DNA of 64,000 nucleotides from Antennarius striatus (lineage: Eukaryota > Chordata > Actinopteri > Lophiiformes > Antennariidae), in NCBI RefSeq assembly GCF_040054535.1, contig NC_090791.1, positions 19,820,327 through 19,884,326 of the forward strand. The letters are read 5' to 3'. The notes below the pieces were generated by a model. That model did no database searches. It was not told where the DNA came from and saw only the letters and a list, made by a program, of their open reading frames with translations. Positions 22,696 to 34,596 of this stretch are shown here, piece by piece. The translations under genes were made by a program, and so were the position numbers. How positions within the stretch are numbered: the first letter of the stretch is position 1; each line of letters opens with the position of its first letter.

Positions 22696-23497
22696 CAAAC
22701 AATGGTAGGATTTTCAACAGTACCGTGTGTTTCCTGAACAGAGAGAGAGATAGCAGCTCTGGTTATCAGATAGAGTGGGCTTTGTCTAAGTAGAGATTAG
22801 GGTCTGCACACTCACTGAGTGGAGGGACTGGAGGTGAATGTAAACCAAACACATGCACATGAATGACAGAGTGGAGACAGAGTGAACTGCTGCCACCGTA
22901 ATTATTTGCCCAGTATTTGACAGCATGCCAGCAATTACCTGATACCAGAACTCCTTATCATTTGGATTTCAGGCAGGTTCACACTTGTTGCCTCAAACAA
23001 CCCACGAGTCCACACAGCACACACGCAAACACACAAACACACACATACCCCTCCCCAGCCTACCTGGAGCCTGCAGAAATATAAGCTATGTAGTCAGGAA
23101 CTGATAACAGAGTTTGATATACAACTGAATTAATGGGATCATGAAAGAACCATTAAATTCCAGAGCATAGGGAGAAAGAAGTTGAGCCAGAAGCATTTTT
23201 TATCTTTTTTATGTAGGATGCTTTTCAGAATTTTCCACAGAAAACGATTGAACCAAATTCTGGCATGGATTAGGTAGTTACAAGGCTTTTTGTAGGAATG
23301 AACAATCTTATACATCTTAATGCCATTCAAGTTTTTGATTCATTTCAGGGTAGTTTTCTGACAGTGAGTACATAAGGACACATGGGCTTGAAAAAACGTG
23401 AAATGAATGGCAGAGAAGGTAATCAACAAGGTTAAAAGAAGCTGCTTGGCAACACAGGAGTCGACACCAACCTACAGTCAGTTACTGCATATTCACA
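22696..23497. other. Intron 1: no gene seen
   Basis: Ordinary A/T-rich intron with short CA runs near 23020. No supported feature. Confidence 0.4.
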
Positions 23498-23680
23498 CAG
23501 TAGAACCTCGAGATACAAGTTTAATGTGTTCTGTGAGTTCATAAGTAAAATTCTTCCCCATTTGAAATAAATTAAATCATTTTAATCCATTCCAGCCTTG
23601 TAAAAAAAAAGTCCCAAATCCCCTAAATTATGACGAAAAACAAGATCCGGTCTCAGCTGATGTTGTATCCATCCGCATGT
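23498..23680 (+). mobile_element. Pogo/Tigger-like MITE (family C), 5' part
   Basis: It starts cacagtagaacctcgagata and continues with gtttaatgtgttctgtgagt, ttccccatttgaaataaat and atccattccagccttgtaaa. It shares these blocks with the complete copy at 46163-46565. The right end is diverged. Confidence 0.6.
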
Positions 23681-24834
23681 ATGTTGAACCAATCATTGTA
23701 TCACACCATAGTGAGATCTCATCACACAGCAGTAATCCTGGAAACACATCTAAAAGGGATTGAAATGCAAGCATTTAATAAGGGAGAACCAGATACGAAG
23801 CTCTCCATTGTAAAGTGCAGAAACTACAAATAATGGAGATAAATTGTAGCTCTCCACAAATAGTGAAAATGGTCTAACTCGGTTTTGCAATCCTAATTTG
23901 TGAAATCTGTGAAATTAGAAAAATAAGTGTGGTGTGATAAATTGAATGAAAGTTGACAATCGTTCCCAAACATCCAGAATGTAGGAGATATGGAGGTTAC
24001 TAACTGAATCCCACAGTGCGGACGACCAGGGACAACATCATGTGCACCTCCCCCTCCCACCCACCTACTCACTTCTTTTCCTTGTGTATCACATTGCAGT
24101 GGTTTGGTTTTGTAACCCAACACACCAATGGATGCCTGGACTCTACGTTGACCTCAATCCACCCTTTGTGTTTGTGACTTGTGTGTGCATTTCTGTTTGT
24201 CTGTTATTGTGTGTGTTACACAGGAAAGGGACATTGTTTCCATACCAATGTGACGGCTAAGATCATTTGGGACCCACACACTAGAATGTCGAGATCTAAT
24301 CTGATCTTTTAAGTCACAGCATTTACATCCACATGCATTCACCAATCTGTCATAGTTCAGTAACTTGTAGAATTGTTTATATCTTAAAATTGATCACAAC
24401 CTCATAACTTGCAGCCTTTGTGTTATTTAAAATTAGATTAGATTAGCTTACATTCAACTTTATTGTCATTACATATGTCACAGGTACAAAGCAAATAAAT
24501 GTTTTAAGCCTTAAAATTAATGCCAAAAAATTATTCTCTCATTCACACATCTCGTGTTAAATAGCATTTGCCTAAAATAAAATCATTCTTAAAATTACAT
24601 GGTGGACTACTAAAACAAGATGAATACTGCTCACAGCAAAGATCAAACATGAAGCTTGCCCACTGCATAAATTATACCACCATGTTATGAAACCCCCTGA
24701 GAGCTCTAGCAATGTGACACATTCAAGACATCTGTTAATGTCCAATGGTTTTGATGATGATTTGGATGGACCTGGTATGAAAGAAATTGTGTGTAGAGAC
24801 ATTTTGACTCATGTATCGTTTCTTTCTAATGCAG
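23681..24834. other. Intron 1, last part, up to the exon-2 acceptor
   Basis: No repeat family was recognised. The in-frame stretch from 24687 to 24834 is open but precedes the acceptor tctttctaatgcag and is read as intron. An alternative isoform that starts here cannot be excluded. Confidence 0.4.
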
Positions 24835-26376
24835 CACTCAAGAGATCCTTCGACATTGAAGATGAGGACAATGTACCATGCACCGCAGACTCCCCTGTTA
24901 CCACTCCTGCTTCTTCCTCTGCATCCCATTATTTCCTCAACAAACCCAATACCACTCAAAGTCACACAGGAGATGGGCAGTCCCCTTCAATAGCCTTCAC
25001 CAGCAACAACAACCTGGGCCCGACTGCACACCACTGCCATATCAGCCTGAGTTCAAATCCCAGCCCAGTGCTGAAGCCTCGTGCCATGGTTAGCAGCCTA
25101 TCCTTCAATCGAGGAACTGTCAGCAAGCCAGCCACCCATAACAATGGCTCCTCTGTGACAAGAGCTGCATCCTTTCAAAGCAGGTTAAACCCCAATGGTT
25201 ACTCCATATTAACTGGGCCAGGTAGTGACAATGACAGCCCTCATAGCTCCACATCCAGCCTGGAGTACTCTGGAGGTGGTGGTGGCGTCCTGACCAAACA
25301 GGGGTCATATTCCAGCCCTCCACTGCATGGGGAATACCAACCAAACCAATCCCGGATTCCACAACAGGGAGATGTCAACCCAAGAACAAACCCCAACCTG
25401 AAGAAGTTCTCCTCGCATGGGAGTGTTTTCTATCCAGAGACTGACCGGGGGTTAGGAATAATGATTGGTGTTCCAGAGTCTTTGGGCATCAACCATGGCT
25501 CCATGCCCATCCTAGACCTTCAAGTTGGTGATGAAGATGGTGGACTGGTGAAAATGCAAAATTGTGGAGGTGGAGATCAGATGTCTCCAGCGCTGAGGTA
25601 TGCCAATGCTAATGCCAACCGGAATGGGCGTCTCCATAGTGCTAGTTCCTTTGGGAAGGAGGGCTATCGTGGACCCAAAAACCACTGCCAGCAGCAAGTG
25701 CCTCACATTCACTACACTCCCCAACCTAAGGCCAAAGAAGCCCCACGTCTCAACAAATTTCCTTTAGATCTTGACAACTTGGTCAGCAGCACCTCAACCA
25801 CTTCTGACATCAAATCACAACCAAAACCAGCGACCATGAGCATCAACAAGCCTCCTCCAAGGACAACAGGAGACCTTCAAATTAGTCCACTATCTACCTC
25901 GGCCAGCCCCTCAGCCTCTTTCAGCAGCCTTGACAGTTGTTCCGACACCCCACCCCTGTCCCTCCATCATCCATTTTTTCCTTTCCCCCCATGTTCTCCA
26001 ACTGCCTTACAGGGTCCCATCCCTGACCCAGAAATGAGTTACTCCCCATTAACCCTCTCTACAGCCCAGAGGACCCACGTAAAGGTTTTCTCAGGACCCC
26101 CAGCTGCTCCGGTGGTCCCCAGTGACCCTAGGCCTTACAAGCCCTCCAGTACCAGGCCCACTGAGTCTTTGGAGGATGGTGCAGATGATGGCAGAGATAG
26201 TGTGGGCTCAATCCTAAAAAGGATTGCATCCTTCTCGCAGAATGTTGTCACAGACAGCAGCTCAACTGTTCAGAATTGGCCACAAACAGTCCAAAGCAAT
26301 GGAGGCATGTCTTCTGTGTACGGATTTCCATCTGAGAACACACCTCACCTGAAACAGAAGATGACCAAACAGGATG
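24835..26376 (+). CDS. septin12-like: Septin exon 2: 514-residue Ser/Pro-rich N-terminal extension
   Basis: The acceptor tctttctaatgcag precedes CACTCAAGAGATCC. Joined to exon 1 this gives ALKRSFDIEDEDN, matching the SEPT9 ALKRSFEVEE region. The exon is 1542 nt and stays open throughout. It is rich in Ser, Pro, Asn and Gly with low-complexity patches (GGGGG near 25270, many SS and PP pairs) and no transmembrane or folded-domain signature. A basic patch SVGSILKRIASF (about 26200-26240) looks like a kinase-type or basic docking motif. The donor after CAG-GAT-G is GTAAGA (26377), phase 1. Human SEPT9 has a much shorter extension. The frame stays open past the donor to 26639. Confidence 0.85.
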
Positions 26377-26639
26377 GTAAGAAGATTTTTTTTACTGCTC
26401 TTGAAATTATGAAGAAAAAATGCCTCGGCTGTCTTTCAGCAGTTTGGGTTAGGCAACTGTTTAATGACTTCTCTCAGGACAACGCAATATGCACACACAA
26501 AACACATGCAAAAATGCATAAACTTATGTTGTACCCTGTCGAAAGTGTTATCTATCGTAACACACCAGCCCCCAGTGGAGGGATTATAGTTAGTGCTGCT
26601 CACAAGAAGCTGGCTTTACAGACCAGATGTTATGAATAG

Positions 26640-26983
26640 TTGACGCTGTTGACAAGAAATTAGTGTGATGTGTTCACGCTCTTAATAGTTAATGCACTTG
26701 ACATATTTCAACTGTGTCACTCCAGTCAACAGCTGGATATTTGTATTTAAGAAAAGACATTGAAACAGAAACACTATGACCTTTTCTTTCACATCCTTCC
26801 TCTGCTTGTGCAGGAATACACAGACAAGGAAGTCAGATACAAAAAATGCTGTTCAGCAGAGACGACTATAGGGTAGAGTAAATAAACAACAGTGGACCAA
26901 ATGCAAATAGTTTTTTCTTGTTTTCAGTTAATTCATATTTTGATATTCATGTTTTGTAAAAGCTATATAAAGTTTGCACTTGT
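26640..26983. other. Intron 2, start: nothing recognised
   Basis: No gene or repeat was identified between the end of the open frame and the MITE. Confidence 0.4.
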
Positions 26984-27324
26984 TACTGGCGGTTATTCGT
27001 TCCAGGAACTACACGCGAATAACGAATTCCGCAATAGAGCAACAAACCATTTATCTTATTATTTACGTTAATTTAAACGTTTATGAACCCTCCCCATACT
27101 GATAGTAAACCACCTTCTATCTGTATTACCTTTTGCCACACTCTGATAGACCGTTTAAAGCACTTTTGTGTCTTAGGGAAGTCCGAGACTCACAGAAAGT
27201 AGCCCACTTCCGTATGCCGTCAGCCAATAGAATGCGCGTACGGTATCACGTGACTGCCTATCAAAAATCCATGATGAGATGAAGTCGCGAGTGTTGATGC
27301 GTGAATGCGCGAGGGTGCCCTGTA
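26984..27324. mobile_element. Pogo/Tigger-like MITE (family A), nearly full length
   Basis: About 340 bp with degraded terminal repeats: ggcggttattcgttccagga at the left, gcgcgagggtgccctgta at the right. Internal blocks (aataacgaattccgcaatag, ccccatactgatagtaaacc, atgccgtcagccaatagaat) are shared with copies at 13000, 31530 (inverted) and 55657. The CGTTCCAGGA terminal motif is typical of pogo/Tigger-type elements in fish. It encodes no transposase. Confidence 0.75.
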
Positions 27325-27964
27325 TTTCAAGAATTTAAAACATGGATGGATTATTTTTGAAGAATTAAATGTCTAGACTGGCACTTGCTTACCTCTGCCA
27401 ACATTCAACAAAAGAGACACATTCAGAAATGTAGTGTTGTCAAAGCAAATGAAAAAAATGAGTCGTCCCCTTTACCTGAATCAAATCAAAATTTAAAGAA
27501 TACACCAATCTCACCTTCCATTTTCCAATGTACTTTGCTCCACCATCTCCTGATTCCTCTTCATCTATTTTCATCAAATAAACAATCATATAAACATGAC
27601 TCTCCAGCAGCCACCAGAAGAAGTATGTGGTCTCCAGAGATAGAACCATCATTATCAGTAATAACTTCATTCACCTGGTTGTTAGTCTTTGTCTTATGAC
27701 CTCACCTCCCTTCTTAGCTATCATGCCCAGACTAGTTTGGACTTTGTGTCCCAATCCCTCCCTCTTTCTGATACAATCTATAAACGCACTGATTTAAGGA
27801 ATGGATTCCTCCTGTGCAGATGTCTGGACCAATGTCACGTTTCATCTCCTCACTGTATGCCCTCTGTGCTGAGTTATAGTTATTATGCATGTACAGGTAT
27901 GTTAGTAGAGAGACAGACAATGCTGCTGTCAGACTGAGAGAGAGAGAGGGAGAGAGACATTTGA

Positions 27965-28090
27965 TTTGATTTTTAAAATCACGTTTATTCATAAAGTCAA
28001 TATACAAGATAGTCATGTTGACACAAAATCCAAAAGAGATTCACACAAACAGGAACTCGCATTTCAAAAACAAATTACGTAAAATGTAGG
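27965..28090 (-). mobile_element. 3' end of a retroelement (repeat family B), copy 2
   Basis: It shares aatcacgtttattcataaag, acaaaatccaaaagagattc and following sequence with 22570-22695, same orientation. A purine-rich (GA)n run precedes it. Confidence 0.6.
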
Positions 28091-28719
28091 AACATAAGCA
28101 AAATATACGTGAATTTAACCAACCAATGACTGAACACAAGTTCCCCAATTAACATGGAAGAGAGAGAGACAGAAAGTTTTTCTTTTGCATTTGAAAAAAA
28201 AAAAAGTGTTCCCTTGATAAGGCTTTGGTAACATCCCAAACATATGGATACTAAAGGTAGTTGAAAATGAATAAACGCAACGGAGTCATTGTAGCCATTA
28301 ATGATGACTTGTGTTTTACATATTGTGCTCCTCAGTTAATATTACTGAACTGAATTTGATTTTTTTAATATTTATTGATTTTATTTAATTTTATTTTTCA
28401 GCATCAAATGGTGCAATAAGTCAAAAATGTTTACAGTTTAAACAAGGTTCTTTTTTTTATTTCTAGCAAATTGATGCACTTAAAATTTTTCTGTTATAGA
28501 CTAAAAATAATGTTAATAAAATTGTTCTTTGTTATAAATTGAACTATATTTCTTTCTTTTTTGTTTTCTTTAATGTCAATAAGGATACAACTTTATGCAG
28601 AGGTGCACTTATAACAATTTTAAACAATTGATATTTATAGTTGTGGTAGAGAATGGGGGGCACAACTTGTTTTCTTTTTGCTGGGGGGGCGTTATAGAAA
28701 GTAATTGAGAAGCACTGGA
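28091..28719. other. Intron 2: A/T-rich, nothing recognised
   Basis: Very A/T-rich with several T and A runs. No supported gene or repeat family. Confidence 0.4.
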
Positions 28720-29405
28720 TTAGGGTAAGGGTTAGGGTATGGCAACAATGAGAGTTAGGGTTAGAGTTAAGACTTAGGGTTAGGGGTCAGGGTTAGAGTT
28801 AAGGTTAGCGTCAGGGTAAGGGTCAGAGTTAGGGTTCGTGTAAGGGCCAGGATTAGTGTAAGGGTCAAGGTTAGGTTAGGATTAGGGTTAGAGGTTAGGT
28901 TTATAGTTAGGTTTTAGGGTTGGTTTAGGGGTAAGAGTTAGGGGTTAGGGTTAAGGTCAGAGATAGGGTTAGGTTTACAGTTAGGGTTTAGGGTTAGAGT
29001 TAGAGTTCAGGGTTAGGGTTGGGCTAGGGGTTAGGTTTAGAGTTAGAGGTTGTGGTTACAGTTAGTGGTTGGGGTTAGAGTTAGGTGTTAGGATTGGGTT
29101 AGGGTTAGAGTTAGGGGTTAAGGTTGGGTAAGGGGTTAGGGTTAAGGTTAGAGTTAGGGGTTCGGGTTGGAGTAGGAGTTAGGGTTGGGTAAGGGATTAG
29201 GGTTAAGGTTAGAGTTAGGGGTTAGGGTTACAGTTAGGGGTTCGGGTTAGAGGTAGGGGTTAAGGTTGGGTAAGGGGTTAGAGTTAGAGGTTTGAGTTAG
29301 AGTTAGGGGTTAGGGTTGGATTAGGCGTTAGAGTTAGGGGTTAGGGTTGAGTTAGGGGTTAGGGTTGAGTTAGGGTTAGGGTAGGGGTTAGGGTAAGGGC
29401 TACAG
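28720..29405 (+). repeat. Degenerate telomere-like array (TTAGGG-related), 0.69 kb
   Basis: Hundreds of bases are built from gggtta, gggttaga, gttaggg and ggggtta units, with gagtta and gggtaa variants. The G-rich strand is the + strand. The units are too varied for a true telomere, so this is an interstitial telomere-like minisatellite. Confidence 0.9.
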
Positions 29406-29889
29406 TCGTCTTCTGTGCATGTGTGTATGTTAGAATGGCATTTCAATAGTCATGTGCAAAACTGGGCTGTAACATAAATGTTTTCAGAGTTGCATGTTAT
29501 TACTTCACACAGCAGTAATAACAGTGATATTTTCAAAAGATTAGACTCTGGCGCCCATTTTAAATAATTTGATGCTTCTGGAAAGCTGTGACCTAACGGG
29601 CTAAATTTTTTCAAGTCTCAATACATCCAGGTTCAGGAGGGGGTTAGTGACAGGAGAAGGGTCTTTGGTGTTGAAGGTGAATGAATGAATGCTGTGTAAC
29701 TGATTTATTCCTCGCAGCTGTTACATGTAACACTGTGATGAGGTCATAGGTCACTGTAGTTGTCCTGTCTAGGTAAACCTGTCTTTAAGATGTGCCGATA
29801 GAGATCTCAAAGTGCTGAATGGCCTGTTATTTGTAGCATTTGACAGTGTGTATCTGGATATTCAGCTAAACTCCAGGACATTTATTAAG

Positions 29890-29939
29890 GGGGTTGAAAT
29901 ATGTGACTCTGGTAAGTCAGAGTCACATATTTCAACCCC
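29890..29939. repeat. Perfect 22-bp inverted repeat with 6-nt loop
   Basis: 29890-29911 (ggggttgaaatatgtgactc plus two bases) is the exact complement of 29918-29939, with loop gtaagt. The arms include T/A-rich sequence and form a strong hairpin. Confidence 0.95.
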
Positions 29940-31214
29940 TCACCTTTATTATCTACTTTAATATACAGCAGATAACAAAGAAAAAATAATCATGTCATAT
30001 CTTTTGACAAACCTATAGATTCTCGATCTACTGCTACTACTTCTGATCCTGTTCTTCAATCACTGGTGAAATATGGTGCACCAGTAGCAGTAGGGTTGGG
30101 TAGCCATTGGATACTTTAAAGGGTACCAACCAAAGAACGCTGGTACTCCCATGGACTGATCTAAACTGTTTAGATGGCAACGGTTTGGCTAAAAACATCA
30201 TCATATTTCTCATTCTGAAAAATTCATGCATTGTTTTAGAAGAGATCTCCAAACACAAAGCTAATTAAAAATGGATGAAAATGCTGTAGTTTGCTGACCC
30301 CGGTAGTTATTGGTAGTGTAGCCTTCCAAATCAACACTACAGAATAAGATCACTGTAAATTTGCCCAGGAGTGTTAATTCACTAAAGCTTTAATGAACCA
30401 CAGCAGAAATAAAATCTGACATTCCAACATTGTTTTTGTCTATGTGTATATATACCTGGAACCAGAACAGGCATTAATGAAGCAGGGTTGTGATGTCTAC
30501 ATTGAATGGTAAATTGTCTATTTTCAAGAATAAAGTTTTCATTTTCAGATCCCCAATATGCAGTTTTTTTTAATCCAAATACCAATACTAAAATTTTGAA
30601 AACAGCACAAGAGTGTTTTGTAGTGTACATGTTTGTGTACTTGTCTTAAACCTGAGCACATGTGAAGATTTGAAAATGAGATGAAAGGAGCAGACTATCA
30701 GATGGCGGCAGAAGGGAGCCTTCTGTCCACCCCTGTTTGTTACTGTTTCAGCAGGGCTGTCCTTCCCAGAGGCTCAGATTAGAACCCCATTTCCTGCCCA
30801 GTTGTTTGAGTCAAGGTCCTCAAAGGTGTTTCCTGCACCAGAAAAGATTAGCTCACCCTGTCGGATTAGAACCGCTGTGTGAGTACACACATCAGGACAT
30901 GGTAATGAAGACACTGACAAATGTGGATGATAGACAAAGAAAAAAATGGCCTGATTTATTGGAGGTGTCCTCAAAATAATTCATCCAGTTTAAATTACTG
31001 CTTAATCATGGCTTCCATTTTAATTAAAGTGAGAAAGGGACCAATCAGGATGGATGACTGGGTGAGGCATGTTTTTGTGAGGTATGACACAGCAGGAAGG
31101 ATGTTTGAAGCAAGATGTAAAGGTAAGAGGAGACGTCAGCACACAGTGAAAGATGAAGCACCATAAATCAGCATCATGTAGATTAAAGGCTTTTAAGCTG
31201 TAGAAATTGTGACA

Positions 31215-31217
<3 letters not shown>
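29940..31217. other. Intron 2: nothing firmly recognised
   Basis: A block near 30088-30190 (agggttgggtag, gggtaccaacc) resembles short hAT-type repeats of fish but was not confirmed. The rest is plain intron. Confidence 0.3.

Positions 31218-31258
<41 letters not shown>
31218..31258. repeat. (AC)n microsatellite
   Basis: Uninterrupted AC run of about 41 bp. Confidence 0.95.
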
Positions 31259-31261
<3 letters not shown>

Positions 31262-31529
31262 GCACTAGACTCAGATTGCCTGTGACTTATCCAAAAAGAT
31301 TCAAAGCACACCACAGCTGAAGGATATGTCACATTGTGTCGTATGAGAGGACATCCAGACCAGCAGGTGGCAGCAATCTGTATTCAGCACCCAGAGCAGA
31401 ACAGAAAAACCAGTCTACACTCATGTAAACAATTGTTTCCCTTATGTACTTATTACAAGATGTAGCCTAATTGGTGTCCAAAGAGTCTCATTATGGTGCC
31501 CCAACTCCACTGACTGACTTTACACTTAT

Positions 31530-31677
31530 TAAAAAGTGGTTTGATATCAGTTTGGGGAGGCTTCATAAATTTAAATTTTAAATAATAAAATAAATAGTTT
31601 ATCGCTGTATCGCGGAATTTCGTTCTTCACAGGTGGTCTTGGAACGCATTAACAGCGGATAACGAGGGATTACTGTA
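31530..31677. mobile_element. Pogo/Tigger-like MITE (family A), inverted partial copy
   Basis: It matches the complement of 26984-27110 (tggtttgatatcagtttggg, ataataaaataaatagttta). It carries the best-preserved terminal repeat of the family at its right end: ggaacgcattaacagcggat and then aacgagggattactgtat. The edge ends in TA, as expected for a TA target duplication. Confidence 0.75.
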
Positions 31678-31739
31678 TAGGTGAACTGGTGACTTAATTT
31701 CTGTACAGCTTCTTATCTGCCTTGTGGGTCAGGAGTCTG

Positions 31740-31840
31740 CTGGAGACTATCCCAGTACACTCATGACCCGCCTGCTACCGGTGAAAGCCAGGGTACACCC
31801 CGAACATGATGCCAGCTCATCGTGGTGCCCTGGGTTTAAG
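31740..31840 (-). mobile_element. tRNA-derived SINE, degraded 3' part
   Basis: The block ctgctggagactatcccagt ... gccagggtacacccc ... gatgccagctcatc matches the complement of the 3' part of the SINE at 63104-63470 and the copy at 32835. Confidence 0.5.
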
Positions 31841-32224
31841 TGAAGGAAGTAACCCTTCAACTATGAAGTTATACTTGGTTCACCCTCAAAGATTTTGATT
31901 TGTCCACTTCTCTGTTGTATTAACCTGTTTGCTCGAGTCTGAATGTATAAATTACAGTACATGGACCTGGTCAGTTTTGTTCGCTGGTGAAAATATGCCT
32001 GAAGACTAAAAGTAATTTATTAGGAGTACAAAAATGCTTCCAGTATTTTTGTAGGTCTTGTGTGAGTATCTTGAAGGCCCAGAGGGTTCTCCTCTGGAGG
32101 CTGGTTAGCACATGTCCCAGTGGTGGTGGAATGTTCCAGTCTGAAGGGTCAGAGAAACACAGGCTTCGCTGTGGAGGTGCTTCTGCAGCCATGTGGGAAG
32201 AACAAGGAGATTTCTCAACATCCA

Positions 32225-32360
<136 letters not shown>

Positions 32361-32837
32361 TAAGGATGTTGTCTCACCTTTGGGAAACATTCTTTGTCTA
32401 CCATGTCTACAAAGCAAGTTTTCAGCATTCTCCCAACTGAAAAACTGAGTGAACGTAATCTTTATGGAGCGGTTGGACATCAGCCTGTCTAAACTTTACT
32501 GTACATCAAACCTATCTGTGGTTATCCTTTGCCAGCAGCTTTAAACATGATTTGACATCGGAGATTCTTCAGGAGTACGTGTAACTTTTGCTGCTGGTGT
32601 CTCCACATTTATGCTTCTCTAAGTTTGAATTACCGGACTGGTTTCTCACTGGTTTAACACTGTTGTTATAGCGATGGAAGCTGAGTGGTGGTGAACCATG
32701 GGCTTGTGCTCAGGGCTATGGTGACCCATCCTCCTTGGTTTCCTCCCAGTGGGCTATCTAAGAGGAGGCATATACCAGACTGGCTGCTGGGGGTAGTAAT
32801 CGTCTCGTCTACAATCACTTTTCAGCTTTGGGGTCAC

Positions 32838-32975
32838 TGATCTGCTGGAGCCTATTCCAGCTAACTATGGGCGAGAGGCGGGGTACACTCCAGACGTGTC
32901 GCCAGCGCACCTCACATAACCGTCTTGCTGTGAGGCGACAGCTCTATTCGCTGTGCCACCATGACGCCCATGTGG
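32838..32975 (-). mobile_element. tRNA-derived SINE, partial, inverted
   Basis: Read on the - strand it begins GGGCGTCATGGTGGCACAGC and GAATAGAGCTGTCGCCTCAC, the head of the same SINE as at 12861 and 63104. It passes into GTACCCCGCCTCTCGCCC and GGAATAGGCTCCAGCAG. The internal B box region is deleted. Confidence 0.6.
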
Positions 32976-34447
32976 GCCCATATTTACATATTTCTCAGGT
33001 CAAGAGGCAATGTCTTCTTTAATAATATATTGTATGACATTTAAGGCAAATTCTACCTCATGATCAGAGGCATCTACTGTAGGTGTGAGGGCACCACACC
33101 CCTGCAACTCAGTGCAGAAAACAACTCTTTTCCTCATTCTTTACGTCACATGATGAGCACCTTTGCAAGATGTTCGAGCTGACTGTTCATGAGCCTTGAT
33201 GAGTACAAATCCAGTTTGAAATATGGAGGAGGGCATCAAAGAAGATCTCCCTCATTCCATGTGACCTTTACATGACCACCCCACCTTAACCTACAAAGCA
33301 ACCATTATCTCCAGCAATTATCTCCTCTCCAATGAGATTCACTGCAGGGCATTCTCATGATGCATGTTGGCAGATCCTTCTATGTGTTCCGAGGCCTCGG
33401 GGGGCCAGAAGTCTCTTATAATCCCAACTCAGAAAGCAGAAGAGGGTAAGAAAGAATGAGGAAAGAGTTAATGAAAGAATTAAAGGAATTAAGGGGGGAA
33501 AACTTAGAAAATTCCATCCTTGTGTTCCACAGGAACAGTAATGTTCAGTCCTGTCTCTGTAGCTAGAGTCTGTTTGAATTAGTTTCATCAGGGAAGTGGA
33601 TGATTTAGAATCTTCTCCAGGGTAATTCTACCACGGAGCTCAACTGAGATCAGGATTATGACACGAGTCAGTCTGTGTCACTTCTGTTATGAAACCTCTT
33701 CCTTTGACTCATTGACAGAGCTCCATATTTCTACAGCTGCCTTCTAGCAGCCCCTAGAATATTGATCGTTGTGTGATTTTTATCCAATCGACACAGACAT
33801 TTTCCACAATCAGTGAAAAAAATCTAGAGTGTGTCAAACAATGATAATGGATCCTTTGAAACATTCTGGATCTTGGTGCTCTGTGAATGTTGTGTTCCTG
33901 TAGCTTGACCTACATGTATGTAGTTTATCCAAAGACACACACACAGCACTTGTGTTATGTTTTATTTCTGCAAACAAGGTTGATGCTTATTCCAGATCTA
34001 ATGATGCTGCTGCTATCACAGTGATCTCACAGTCCACACCTACCCCATTAGCTGTCCCCTCTAGATTATATCAGCCCAAACTCCCTATGTAATTACCGAT
34101 GGGGATGGGGATTTTGCATTAAAACATGTTTAAAAAAATCTATTATTATAGAGTTTATTGCTTTTTTTGTTGTCCTCCTGCTGTTGTTGGTCTGTCATTT
34201 TTGCAGTCTGAAGCCCTGTGCTGCCATCTAGTGTGTACCACTAAAAAGTGTAATACATACAGCACTCATGATGATGTGGCAGTTGTGCTGTTCTATGACA
34301 GCGAGTCATGCAAATGGAAGTTTTTCCATCTATACTAGTAGGTTGTGTCTTCTTTAGGCCTTGTCAAAATATCCTAGAAGCCACATGATTGAAAAGAATG
34401 ACTAAGAACACTGATGTCATGGTGATGCCAGTGTGTCTCAGTTTGAT
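32976..34447. other. Intron 2: nothing recognised
   Basis: About 1.5 kb without a supported gene, RNA or repeat family. Confidence 0.4.
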
Positions 34448-34596
34448 CTAGAGTAGGGGTGTCGAATTCAAATACATGAAGGGCCAAAAAAAGAAATTTG
34501 CTACAAACGGAGGGCCGGACTGGTTCAATGTTTAAAACATATTGAAATGAACACAGCCTATTGAACCAAGGGCTAACACAGTGTATAGTATTTAAT

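Noticed and set aside
24687..24834. Start codon at 24687 for a single-exon 650-residue gene
   Set aside because: The acceptor at 24834, the phase match to exon 1 and the SEPT9-like ALKRSF junction show that coding begins at 24835 within a spliced gene.
28720..29405. True chromosome end
   Set aside because: The units are highly mixed, and the septin gene continues on both sides.
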